DNA of 56,040 bases from a virus. The notes under the pieces are model-generated. The model was not told where the DNA came from, searched no databases, and saw only the letters and a program-made list of their open reading frames with translations. A program made the translations under genes and the position numbers. The DNA lies in IMG/VR virus record IMGVR_UViG_3300045256_000426, positions 1 to 56,040 of that record, one strand, 5' to 3'. Numbering within the stretch: the stretch's first letter is position 1; every line of letters begins with the position of its first letter. Of the stretch, positions 31,419 to 39,144 are shown piece after piece.

Positions 31419-32414
31419 TTGTTGTTAGGAGCTGACCCTGAGTTGTTCTTTGTGGACAAAGACGGGCGGGCTGTCTCCGCCCATCGCCTGCTGCCGGACA
31501 AGACGAAGAAGCGGAAGGTCGGGGACTGCTCGGTCTTCCGCGACGGATACGCGGCTGAGATCAACGTACCCGCCGTTGGCTGCCGAGAGAGCCTAGCCTA
31601 CTTCGTCTTTGGTACCCACAAGTACCTACGGGATCTGGCGAGCAAACACGGCTACCGTCTCGCCACGACGCCGATGGTGCCCATCTCCCTCGCGGATCTT
31701 GCCGACGCCCCCGAGGACGTGCTCACGTTCGGCTGTGAGCCGTCATGGGATGCGTACACGGGCGACGTCAAGATCCCACCGCTCGACGGCCGCACCCATC
31801 CGTATCGCTACGCTGGGGGACACATGCACCTCGGCGAGCGCGAGCTCTACGCGCCCCTCTGGCTCCGAAAGGCCGAAGCGGTGCAGACGTACGTCCGCTG
31901 GTTGGATCTGTTCGTCGGTCTACCCCTCACCCTGTGGTTCGATCGCCCCGAGCTCTACGCCCGTCGGCAGTATTACGGGCAGGCCGGGGAATTCCGCTAC
32001 CAGACCTATCCGAACAATTACGTCGGCGTGGAATATCGCACGCCGGGCCCGGAGCTCTGGAACCATCCCGCTGTCGCATCGTTCGCGTTCGGCGTGATGC
32101 GCTATCTCTACCAGAACTTCGCGACGATGCCTGCCTGGGATCATGCGCTCGACGATGATCTACGGGATGCCATCAACAACGGGGGCTCGTGTGGTCCGCG
32201 TCTCCTACGGGAGTGCCCCTACTGGTATTCCCCGGACCAGATTCTTCACCTCGCCAAGACACGAACGTTCCCGTTCGAGTTCGTCGACTGGTCACCGTAT
32301 CTCCCGGGCCCGGGGGGTAAGGGCCTACCTGGTCGTACCTACCACGCCCACAAATACGGTTGGCGGAACTTGCTGGCCGACGTCGAAGCCAACAACGTCC
32401 TAGCCGCAGTGTAG
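31419..32414 (+). CDS. COOH-NH2 ligase (phiEco32-type amidoligase), first copy
   Basis: A 331-residue protein with a TTG start, AAAGGAGG 9 bases upstream. GADPELFF (4-11), AAEINVP (about 45-51) and GGHMHLG (about 132-138) are the metal- and ATP-binding signature of the glutamine-synthetase-fold COOH-NH2 ligases first described in phiEco32-like phages. The enzyme should join a carboxyl group to an amine using ATP. It heads a run of amide-forming enzymes at 31.4-36.4 kb. The substrate is not known. Confidence 0.8.
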   Translation: MLLGADPELFFVDKDGRAVSAHRLLPDKTKKRKVGDCSVFRDGYAAEINVPAVGCRESLAYFVFGTHKYLRDLASKHGYRLATTPMVPISLADLADAPEDVLTFGCEPSWDAYTGDVKIPPLDGRTHPYRYAGGHMHLGERELYAPLWLRKAEAVQTYVRWLDLFVGLPLTLWFDRPELYARRQYYGQAGEFRYQTYPNNYVGVEYRTPGPELWNHPAVASFAFGVMRYLYQNFATMPAWDHALDDDLRDAINNGGSCGPRLLRECPYWYSPDQILHLAKTRTFPFEFVDWSPYLPGPGGKGLPGRTYHAHKYGWRNLLADVEANNVLAAV

Positions 32415-32433
32415 GGGAAAGGAGGCTACTACT

Positions 32434-33825
32434 ATCTGTGGCATAGCCGGATTCTTCGCCTGGGGCGATAGACGCCCCTCTGTACCGATCGTTCGTGCGC
32501 TCCTGCTCGCGCAACAGACTCGGGGTAAGGACGCCGCCGGGGTAGCATACCAGCCGACACCCGAGACCATCCGAGTTGTGAAGAACCGGGGGCCGGCCGA
32601 GGACCTTATCCGGTCGATCCCGGACGCCGAGTGGGAAGTCATCGCTAACAGCCCACGCGTACTCTTCCACGCGAGGGCCACCACGAAAGGAACGGAGGCC
32701 AAACCCGAAAACAACCATCCCGTCGTCGGCTACGACTGGGTCGTGACACACAACGGACACGTCAACAACGACGATGAGCTGTGGGATTACTACGGAGAGG
32801 AGCGGTTCGCGGAAGTAGATACGAGTGCGATCCCTCTCGTTCTCCACAAGGGCGGCGAGGGGGAAGGCAAAGACCTACTGTCGTCGCTGTCGTACCTGTC
32901 GATCTTATCCGGTTCTATCACCGTCGCGGTATGGAGCCAAAAGTACCTCGACCACATCGCCTTGGCGAGGCTCGGAAGTAACGATCTGTACCTGTTCCTC
33001 GACGAAGACATTCTGTACTGGTCGAGTGCGCCAGTCGCCGCTAGGATCATGCCCGGTACCACGTTGGGGAACCTGCGCTTCATCACCTGGGCCAAGCTTC
33101 CCGACAATCGCATCCTCCTCCTACGCCCGGACGAGCCGTTCGGGACCATGTACGAGGTAGACCGTCGCCCTTTCGTTCGCCGAAGTTGGTCTGTGAAATC
33201 GACTACGAATACGGGTGGGGTAGCTACTAGCTCCCCCTCTTCCCAACTGGCGCTTCCTCCAGCCCGTTCCAAGGGCGGAGCGTTAACGCTGGAGAAGCTG
33301 GCACCGAAGGAATATCCTGACCGGCCGCCGATGTCATTGCCGGCGGTCGACAAATTCAGCTGGAAAACTACCGACCTACTCGAAATCGGTAGGGGTTTGC
33401 GAAGCAGCAGTATCTCGAAGGCCACCGTGTTCTCGACGATGGGGCGGTGGATCTTCAACAAGACCAAAAGCAGCACAGAACCCGAGATTGTTCGGACCTT
33501 CAAGCCGTACAAGTCCGTCAAGAAGTTCCTGCGTCGGAACATCGGCCACGTTCCGGTCTTCCCGGTGATCCGATCACGGCCGGGTGATCCGGTAGAACCG
33601 GGTACGTCTGCGTTCTACGACAATCGAATGACGCTTATCGCGTTGCGATTCTCCGAGCCGCTCGACAGCGGCGGCGTATTCCAGACGATGGGCTATATCT
33701 GCCCGTGGTGTGGCGTATGGGGCCGTTATAACGTCTGGTCGGCAACGCAGTACCGCTGCGAGTTCTGCGGGATTCAGTCGAAGCACGAACCACCGAAGCC
33801 CAGTGGGGAAGGAGGGAAAGAATGA
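32434..33825 (+). CDS. Class II glutamine amidotransferase with a C-terminal zinc ribbon; apparent ATC start
   Basis: A 463-residue protein. The first in-frame residues are CGIAGFF, and in this family the catalytic Cys must follow the initiator Met. No ATG, GTG or TTG precedes it; the codon before Cys is ATC, with AAAGGAGG exactly 8 bases upstream, so ATC is the likely start. Further Ntn-hydrolase motifs: GKDAAGVAY, FHARATTKG, THNGHVNN. Residues about 395-440 hold CPWC and CEFC, a zinc ribbon. It should hydrolyse glutamine and hand ammonia to a partner, perhaps the adjacent ligases. Confidence 0.8.
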   Translation: MCGIAGFFAWGDRRPSVPIVRALLLAQQTRGKDAAGVAYQPTPETIRVVKNRGPAEDLIRSIPDAEWEVIANSPRVLFHARATTKGTEAKPENNHPVVGYDWVVTHNGHVNNDDELWDYYGEERFAEVDTSAIPLVLHKGGEGEGKDLLSSLSYLSILSGSITVAVWSQKYLDHIALARLGSNDLYLFLDEDILYWSSAPVAARIMPGTTLGNLRFITWAKLPDNRILLLRPDEPFGTMYEVDRRPFVRRSWSVKSTTNTGGVATSSPSSQLALPPARSKGGALTLEKLAPKEYPDRPPMSLPAVDKFSWKTTDLLEIGRGLRSSSISKATVFSTMGRWIFNKTKSSTEPEIVRTFKPYKSVKKFLRRNIGHVPVFPVIRSRPGDPVEPGTSAFYDNRMTLIALRFSEPLDSGGVFQTMGYICPWCGVWGRYNVWSATQYRCEFCGIQSKHEPPKPSGEGGKE

Positions 33826-34595
33826 CGTCGACGTCATCACTCCTGCCGCGACGTCCAATCACGGAGAAAGATCTCGACCCGATCATTCGGGCAATGGACG
33901 ACGGGAGGCTCACCCTCAGTAACATCGCAGAGCATCTGTACCAGTACGAAAAAGGCTGGAGCATCTACGCCGCGAAACTCGCCGAGGAGACCCGCGAACG
34001 GGTCTTCGGGTGGGCCGACTATCTAGCGGCATACGGGGGCCGCTCGTCCTCGGGCCAAGACTCGCGTTACTTCATAGCGTTTTGGACCACTACCTTTTCT
34101 CTCATTCCACGCGAGGAGTTCCCGAGATTTTTCCGGGATTACTGGAAGAAGCTTACTGTCGTCGCGTCGGTCCGGGAGATGAGCAGCAGAAACGTACGAG
34201 TATGTGCGGGGGTGTGCGCTTGCGGCAAGTATTGGGAGAACATACCGCAGCTAGCTGCTAAGAAGCAGCTGGACAAGAGTCATACGTGGAATCTATGGAC
34301 TAACCTCGACGAGCCCCCAGTAGAGCTATGCACACGGTTAGCGGCCAGTACGGGGTCGTCACTCGCTACCGCGAGCTTGTTTGCGCATATCCATGGCGTC
34401 TGTTCCATCTGCAAGTGGGCCTGTGCGTCGTGTGGTGCTTCGTTGCCTACCAGCGGTCCCGGGCTGGTTAGCGCCATTGTCGAGGATTTCTCGTGTCCTA
34501 TCTGCGCTAGCAACCGGCTAACGAAAGTACAGCCACCAAAGCCGAATCGGGCCGAGCTAAAAGTCTACCGCTCGAAGTTCACCGTCGTCCGCTAG
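33822..34595 (+). CDS. Zinc-ribbon protein within the amidoligase cluster
   Basis: A 257-residue protein, ATGA overlap with the amidotransferase. Residues 1-125 are helical (LDPIIRAMDDGRLTLSNIAE, WSIYAAKLAEETRERVFGW). Residues about 128-240 contain Cys groups CAGVCACG, CSIC, CASCG and CPIC, giving two likely zinc sites. Tight coupling to the ligase genes suggests a partner or substrate-binding subunit. No enzyme motif is recognised. Confidence 0.7.
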   Translation: MTSTSSLLPRRPITEKDLDPIIRAMDDGRLTLSNIAEHLYQYEKGWSIYAAKLAEETRERVFGWADYLAAYGGRSSSGQDSRYFIAFWTTTFSLIPREEFPRFFRDYWKKLTVVASVREMSSRNVRVCAGVCACGKYWENIPQLAAKKQLDKSHTWNLWTNLDEPPVELCTRLAASTGSSLATASLFAHIHGVCSICKWACASCGASLPTSGPGLVSAIVEDFSCPICASNRLTKVQPPKPNRAELKVYRSKFTVVR

Positions 34596-34622
34596 ACCGT
34601 ACCACGAAAGGAGGGGAACACT

Positions 34623-35675
34623 CTGTCCGATCCTAACGCTCCGTATCCCGTAAAGCTACACCGTCTTGGCAGTGACCCGGAGTGGGTGTTCGCGAGGATC
34701 AAGGAGTGGCAATACGCGGTCGTCCCGGCCAACCAGGTCATCACGCCGAACAAGGCGTTGGGATTGTCCACGTTCCTTGGGGTCGATGGACACGCAGCTA
34801 CCGCCGAGATCCGTCCGACGCCGTCGTATAACATTCGCCGGCATCTGTACGACATCGCCTACGGCCTCGTCACCACCGATGCCTATCTCCGCCGTTATCC
34901 CAAGTGGAAAGACGTACGGATGGTCGCGCTGCCGTACGTCGGACAGGAAGCACTCGGGGGCCATATCCATGCCACGCTCTTCGTCATGGACCCCACGATG
35001 TGGAAGCTCCAGCTAACCAACCGCGTCTACCTGCGGGACTTCGACATCTACAACCCCCAGGCGCCCACCACCCCGGCTAACCAATCCATCACCAACATGT
35101 GTGTCAAGCACCTCGAAGACATCAACGCGGAGAGGACCGTCACCCCAGATCTATTCGGGAGGGTCCTGAACTACCTCCTCGCCCCGTTCGAGCGGTGGAT
35201 TCAGCCGTGGCATTCACGAATCCGGCGCAATCACAACTACGGAACGGAAACCGGCGGGGATCTCATTCGGTACAGCTACCTCCCGCGCCCGGAGAGGATG
35301 CCGAAGTTCAACGATTGGGCGTACCTCCATTTCGAGTACCGCCTACCTTCGACTTGGCTCGCGAATCCTTGGCTCGCCTACGCCTACCTCGGCTTGGCAA
35401 AGTTCTCGCTCCTCAACTGGGACACCATCGTACCCCTCATCCGCGGAAGAGATACCAGCACCGACGTGCGAGCGGCTAGTTCGGAGCCAGACAATGGGCG
35501 TTTCTGGCAAATCTTCATCGACCGCTGGCGGGAAATTCGCGGAAAGCGGATGCTCGAAAGTGCCGATCTCCACGAGCTCGACACCGTCTTCGACTTCCTC
35601 CGTGACAGCCGCGAGCAGATCTTCGCGCCCTATGCCGGCATCCAAATCGATGCCTGGAGGAAACTGCTGGAATGA
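34623..35675 (+). CDS. COOH-NH2 ligase (phiEco32-type amidoligase), second copy; CTG start
   Basis: A 350-residue protein. GSDPEWVF (16-23), TAEIRP (about 58-63) and GGHIHA (about 111-116) repeat the signature of the ligase at 31419, but the two sequences are otherwise divergent. Homology extends upstream of the first ATG to a CTG at 34623 that lies exactly 8 bases after AAAGGAGG. Two different ligases imply two different acceptor or donor groups. ATGA overlap with the ATP-grasp gene. Confidence 0.75.
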   Translation: MSDPNAPYPVKLHRLGSDPEWVFARIKEWQYAVVPANQVITPNKALGLSTFLGVDGHAATAEIRPTPSYNIRRHLYDIAYGLVTTDAYLRRYPKWKDVRMVALPYVGQEALGGHIHATLFVMDPTMWKLQLTNRVYLRDFDIYNPQAPTTPANQSITNMCVKHLEDINAERTVTPDLFGRVLNYLLAPFERWIQPWHSRIRRNHNYGTETGGDLIRYSYLPRPERMPKFNDWAYLHFEYRLPSTWLANPWLAYAYLGLAKFSLLNWDTIVPLIRGRDTSTDVRAASSEPDNGRFWQIFIDRWREIRGKRMLESADLHELDTVFDFLRDSREQIFAPYAGIQIDAWRKLLE

Positions 35676-36391
35676 TCTACGTGTTATGCCCCCGGCCTAG
35701 CTCGGGGGCGCGAGAACTCGTTGCTTGGCTGCGGGCGAACGGCAGCGAGGCCCGGAAGGTCCGCAGGATTCCGGCACTTCACGTCGGGGACCTGCTCGTC
35801 AACTGGGGCGTGTCGGGGATAGACGCTACTACCCTCGATCGGGCTGATGTGCTTAACCCCAACGTCTGCACGAACAAGTACCACCAGCTAGAAGCTCTCG
35901 CCGACGCCGGGGTGCCCGTACCCGAACATCGTCGTACCCGCCCCGAGTCTATGCAGGGATGGCTAGCTCGGAGGTTTTACCACCGCGAGGCCAGCGACCT
36001 TCTCGCCGAGCTTGACCACGGGGACTACTACGTCTGGTTCATCCCCGTCGAACGGGAGTTCCGTATCCATATCTTCAAGGGCAAAAGCATCCGGGCGGGT
36101 ATGAAGGTACCCCGTACCACTACTCCCCATCCCAACTTTCGATCGTGGGCTGCCGGTTGGAAGCTGTCCTATGGCTCCGACTGCCAAAGTTACATGCGCC
36201 AGTCCTTCCGGAATACCGCCAGGAGAGCCGTAGAGGCCCTAGGGCTGGACTTTGGCGCCGTGGACCTAGCGGTACGCGCCAACGGGGACATCGTCGTCTG
36301 GGAGGTCAACACGGCCCCTGGCCTCGAAGGGGGCACCATCGCCGCCTATGGGCGGCACATCCAGGAGGTAGATCGTAATGCGACGACCTAG
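35672..36391 (+). CDS. ATP-grasp ligase (RimK-like)
   Basis: A 239-residue protein. EFRIHIFKGK (about 126-135) is the central ATP-grasp strand, DFGAVDLAV (about 198-206) and WEVNTAPGLEG (about 213-223) carry the metal-binding Asp/Glu-x-Asn of the family. The N-terminus (MIYVLCPRPSSGARELVAWL) is a pre-ATP-grasp domain. It should form an acyl-phosphate and ligate a carboxylate to an amine or a Glu/peptide chain. Last enzyme of the amidoligase cluster. Confidence 0.8.
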   Translation: MIYVLCPRPSSGARELVAWLRANGSEARKVRRIPALHVGDLLVNWGVSGIDATTLDRADVLNPNVCTNKYHQLEALADAGVPVPEHRRTRPESMQGWLARRFYHREASDLLAELDHGDYYVWFIPVEREFRIHIFKGKSIRAGMKVPRTTTPHPNFRSWAAGWKLSYGSDCQSYMRQSFRNTARRAVEALGLDFGAVDLAVRANGDIVVWEVNTAPGLEGGTIAAYGRHIQEVDRNATT

Positions 36392-36506
36392 CAAAGACCT
36401 ACTGTACGCATTGATTCTGCTCGTCCTTGCTATCGTGGGCCCCCCTCTGCTCTCCCTGTACACGAAGTACGTCGACTGGTGGTTGGGGCGAGGGCACGGG
36501 TACTGA
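36378..36506 (+). CDS. Tiny membrane protein
   Basis: A 42-residue protein (ATG with AGGAGG 8 bases upstream). A basic start (MRRPSKD) is followed by one transmembrane helix (LLYALILLVLAIVGPPLL) and an aromatic basic tail. It overlaps the ATP-grasp gene and the next gene by a few bases, so it is part of the same transcript. Confidence 0.6.
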   Translation: MRRPSKDLLYALILLVLAIVGPPLLSLYTKYVDWWLGRGHGY

Positions 36507-36694
36507 TGCTGCCGCTGCTGTGCGCCACGATCGTATGGGTGTTCTTCAGTTACGCCAACGGGCACATCTACGGCCCGTACCCTACGTTCAACGATTGTGC
36601 CCAGGCACGGGAGCTCCTCGGGGCCATTGCCATCGGAGGGGTACCCGTAAAGCTAGGGCAGTGTCAGGCCCTGGACGTCGAGACTAGCCGGTAG
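36506..36694 (+). CDS. Small secreted or anchored protein
   Basis: A 62-residue protein beginning at the ATG that overlaps the upstream TGA. Residues 1-14 (MLPLLCATIVWVFF) are a short signal peptide or anchor; the remaining 48 residues form a small domain with two Cys (DCAQARELLG, VKLGQCQALD) that could form a disulphide. Last gene before the 36.7-kb control region. It is a conceivable target or partner of the amidoligases, but only by position. Confidence 0.55.
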   Translation: MLPLLCATIVWVFFSYANGHIYGPYPTFNDCAQARELLGAIAIGGVPVKLGQCQALDVETSR

Positions 36695-36722
36695 TATACC
36701 ACAGGCGGGGGTTCCTTGTCAA
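36693..36722 (-). promoter_or_regulatory. Sigma-70-type promoter on the minus strand
   Basis: Read on the minus strand: TTGACA (36722-36717), 18 bases, TATACT (36698-36693) preceded by TGG, an extended -10. The -35 lies within the palindrome CCTTGTCAAGG. Transcription would run leftwards, antisense to the amidoligase cluster, with no minus-strand gene evident. Confidence 0.6.
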
Positions 36723-36788
36723 GGGGAAAGAGGACCGTTCGGCCCCAGGCCTCGGGGGAAGACCCCTGGCCCGGATCGCCCTCTCTGC

Positions 36789-36819
36789 GGGCCAAGAAGG
36801 GCCCTAGAACGCGTTTTTT
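36789..36819 (+). terminator. Terminator-like hairpin after the amidoligase cluster
   Basis: GGGCC-AAGAAG-GGCCC, then 9 bases and a run of six T (36814-36819). The T-run is somewhat far from the stem, so efficiency is uncertain. Confidence 0.45.
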
Positions 36820-36956
36820 CGGGGAGGCCGCTACCCCCATAGCGGGATCTCTCCCTTTTGCGATCCTAGGGGCTCCTAGGCGGGTCCGCCGACTCCCGGC
36901 GTTCTGCGGCTTCTGGCCCCGAACTTTGCGCAAGTGGGCTGGACTTCCTTTTTCCC

Positions 36957-36986
36957 TTGACATCCCCCCTGTGCCTGTGTTATAAT
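36957..36986 (+). promoter_or_regulatory. Perfect sigma-70 promoter for the replication module
   Basis: TTGACA (36957-36962), 18-base spacer, TATAAT (36981-36986). Both hexamers match consensus exactly. It lies 370 bp upstream of the first gene of the replication module, with the repeat array inside the transcribed leader. A host-type promoter implies expression by unmodified host RNA polymerase. Confidence 0.85.
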
Positions 36987-37018
36987 AAGGGCACCTTCCG
37001 GGTGATATGATAGGGGAG

Positions 37019-37320
37019 AGGATACGTAGTACTACGTAGTACTCGTAGTACCACGTAGTATCCCGTAGTACCTTGTAGTACTACGTACCCTGTACCACGT
37101 GGTACTCGTAGTACCACGTAACTACGGAATACCACGTAACTACAGGAAACTACGGGCTCGTTTCTGTAGTAATGAACATCATGATATAGTGAACATAGTA
37201 TCTCCTACGTAGTACTACGTAGTACTCGTAGTACCACGTAACTACGGAATACCACGTAACTACAGGAAACTACGTAATACCACGGGTACCTAGAACGTAG
37301 CACCTCGTAGTAACTACGTA
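37019..37320. repeat. TACGTAGTAC repeat array with an AT-rich core (candidate replication origin)
   Basis: About 300 bp built from TACGTAGTAC, TCGTAGTACCACG and related words. A 53-bp exact direct repeat (37102-37154 and 37222-37274, period 120) and a 35-bp exact repeat (37023-37057 and 37206-37240) overlap it. Between the two halves, 37155-37200 is AT-rich (GAACATCATGATATAGTG). Iterons next to an AT-rich stretch, just upstream of replication genes, are compatible with an origin; a long structured leader RNA is the alternative. Confidence 0.6.
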
Positions 37321-37353
37321 CCCTGTGCTACGAGAGGAAGGAGCGAGAACCCT

Positions 37354-37533
37354 GTGCGTTTAGAGAAGGAAGAACTACGGGAACGGATTCGAGAAGCGGT
37401 GGAGGAAGTTGACCCCGCGCTTGCCGAGAATACCGTACTCGTCGGAATTCTTGCGGACGAGATGTACGCCTATTTCGTCGACTCCTCGCTAGAGGAGGAC
37501 GAGGACGGGAGGTGGGAAGATGTCGACACATAG
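37354..37533 (+). CDS. Small acidic protein, first gene of the replication transcript
   Basis: A 59-residue protein, GTG start with AAGGAG 9 bases upstream. Strongly acidic and helical (RLEKEELRERIREAVEEVD), ending in EEDEDGRWEDVDT. First gene after the strong promoter and repeat array. A small regulatory or inhibitor protein is plausible; no family is known. Confidence 0.6.
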   Translation: MRLEKEELRERIREAVEEVDPALAENTVLVGILADEMYAYFVDSSLEEDEDGRWEDVDT

Positions 37534-37562
37534 CAGAAAATGCCGGCTCCTAGCCACGGAAA

Positions 37563-37721
37563 ATGTCTTCGACGACTAGCCGCCCCGCGAAGCTGTGCCC
37601 ACAGTGTAACGAAGCGGAGCTGAGGATGGAAGTACGAGGCCACGATAACCGCTCCGTAGAGTCCAACGTGTACATCGTCTGCGCGAACTGCGGGTATCTT
37701 TCGGGGCCGTTCAGGCTGTAG
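37563..37721 (+). CDS. Small zinc-ribbon protein
   Basis: A 52-residue protein with CPQC (residues 12-15) and CANC (40-43), a complete four-Cys zinc ribbon and little else. The next gene follows after 234 bp. Such mini zinc ribbons in phages often bind nucleic acid or RNA polymerase; here that is a guess. Confidence 0.6.
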   Translation: MSSTTSRPAKLCPQCNEAELRMEVRGHDNRSVESNVYIVCANCGYLSGPFRL

Positions 37722-37955
37722 GGGGTACTACGAGGAGACTACGATGCCGCCACCCGAGGTAGGGAGGTGGGGCCAAGGCGAAAGAGGCGCCGGAGGCGCC
37801 GTGGTGTCGGGGGCCTTGGCAGACGGTGGCGAGCCGGGGGCACAGCCCCCAACGGGGGTACAGAGATACCCCCCAACGTAGCACACCGGAGCGGGGAGGT
37901 GGGGCCGGTAGTTCTTCTCTCCTCCTCGCTCCCAACAACCCTACGGGAGGAAACT
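37722..37955. other. 234-bp spacer with GC hairpins
   Basis: No supported gene. Contains GGCGCC-GGA-GGCGCC, GGGGGC-ACA-GCCCCC and GGGGGTA...TACCCCC hairpins in succession without U-tracts. They could be attenuator or RNA-stability structures ahead of the gene at 37956. Confidence 0.45.
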
Positions 37956-38315
37956 ATGCCCTACGCGCGTATTCGGGACCTCATCCTCGATGAGGAAGGG
38001 TCGCTCCGCATCGACCCCGCCTCCCTGGAGGCCCTAAAGATCATCCGGAAGTTGAGATACGGGCTGTCGGACTCCGAGCCTACGAGGTCTTTCTGTGGGG
38101 AGCCCCACGAGGAGTTCATCGTCAAGCTCGACGATAGCCGAAGGCAATGTGTCGCTTGCATGAAGACCGATCGACCGAAGCCCTATCCCGCCCCGGCTAG
38201 GCAGGCCCAAACGGATCGGACCTCGGCCCCATTTTGGTGGGTCCTACCGACGGACCCGCCTGCGTTCAACGACAACGAGGATACGTTCGACGACGTGGAC
38301 GCGCCCGAGGACTAG
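37956..38315 (+). CDS. Hypothetical protein with a CxxC pair
   Basis: A 119-residue protein with GGGAGGAAACT before ATG. Residues 1-40 (YARIRDLILDEEGSLRIDPA) are helical. HEEFIVKLDDSRRQCVACMK near residue 65 includes CVAC, and an earlier FCGEPHEEF could complete a zinc site. Pro-rich, acidic tail. It precedes the primase-like gene. Confidence 0.6.
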   Translation: MPYARIRDLILDEEGSLRIDPASLEALKIIRKLRYGLSDSEPTRSFCGEPHEEFIVKLDDSRRQCVACMKTDRPKPYPAPARQAQTDRTSAPFWWVLPTDPPAFNDNEDTFDDVDAPED

Positions 38316-38320
38316 AGAAC

Positions 38321-38977
38321 ATGGCGTACTACGAGCACGAACGAGAAGAACGCCGGCCGAGCCTCTCCCGTCCGTTCTGCTCCTGTCTGCCGGCGCCTAG
38401 CACCGAGCTTTGGGGAGTGGTCTATCGCTATCTCGAAAAGCGGGGCCTCTCTTCCTCGCTCGCCAAGTGGAATGGGTGGTACCCGAGCAAGAACACCACC
38501 GACACAGAACCGCGTATCGTCATCCCCGCGACCAGCGCGGACCCCACGAACTTCTTCTGGCAGGCACGATATCTTGGTGAGGACGCCCCCGCGTCCATCA
38601 AGCGGTACACCAGCCCGTACGCACCACGAGGCGACGCGATCGTGGTCGTCTGGCCACACGATACCACCCCACCTTCGCGGTCCGTTATCGTCGAGGGCCC
38701 AATGGACGCCCTGGCCGCAGCGGGGGAGGGCTTCCTCGGGATCGCCCTTCTCGGGAATACCCCGCCCGAGGCAGTGTTGGATCTCGTGCCGAAGTTCGCG
38801 GGGTTGTTCACGAGGACGACGCCGCTTCTAGTCTTTGACGAGGATGCGCCCAAGGAAGCGGTGTCAATTGTCCGACGGCTGTCGGAACGGGGCGTGGTCT
38901 GTACGCTTCGCTCTCCCTATCCGTACAAAGACGTTGCGTCCATCCCGAAGGAGGAAAGGAGTCGCTTTTTGGTATGA
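38321..38977 (+). CDS. Toprim-domain primase-like protein
   Basis: A 218-residue protein. YRYLEKRGLSSSLAKWNGW near residues 35-55 is the RNA-polymerase-domain lead-in of DnaG/T7-type primases. SVIVEGPMDALAAAGEG (about 125-141) gives the Toprim Glu, and LLVFDEDAP (about 170) the DxD metal site. The usual N-terminal zinc finger is absent or reduced to CSC, and the helicase is separate. Likely primes DNA synthesis, or is a single-gene relative of the T7 gp4 primase half. Confidence 0.7.
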   Translation: MAYYEHEREERRPSLSRPFCSCLPAPSTELWGVVYRYLEKRGLSSSLAKWNGWYPSKNTTDTEPRIVIPATSADPTNFFWQARYLGEDAPASIKRYTSPYAPRGDAIVVVWPHDTTPPSRSVIVEGPMDALAAAGEGFLGIALLGNTPPEAVLDLVPKFAGLFTRTTPLLVFDEDAPKEAVSIVRRLSERGVVCTLRSPYPYKDVASIPKEERSRFLV

Positions 38978-39144
38978 ACAAACAGACACGCGCGGTACTC
39001 CGTGAGTTCGTCGACGCCGTGGACGAGGATCACCTGGAATTGGCGGTACGGATCTACGTGAATAACTACGAGCTCTTTCCTCACGACAAGAAGTTCCTGA
39101 AAGGGCTAGCTGCATGGACCAAGATCCGACTTGCAAAGGAGTAG
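38974..39144 (+). CDS. Small hypothetical protein
   Basis: A 56-residue helical protein (MNKQTRAVLREFVDAVDEDH...) overlapping the primase stop by 4 bases and the glycosylase start by 31. No family recognised. The overlaps argue that it is a real member of the replication operon. Confidence 0.6.
   Translation: MNKQTRAVLREFVDAVDEDHLELAVRIYVNNYELFPHDKKFLKGLAAWTKIRLAKE

Noticed and set aside
37019-37320. CRISPR-like array
   Set aside because: Repeats are overlapping and irregular, without unique spacers of constant length or cas genes.
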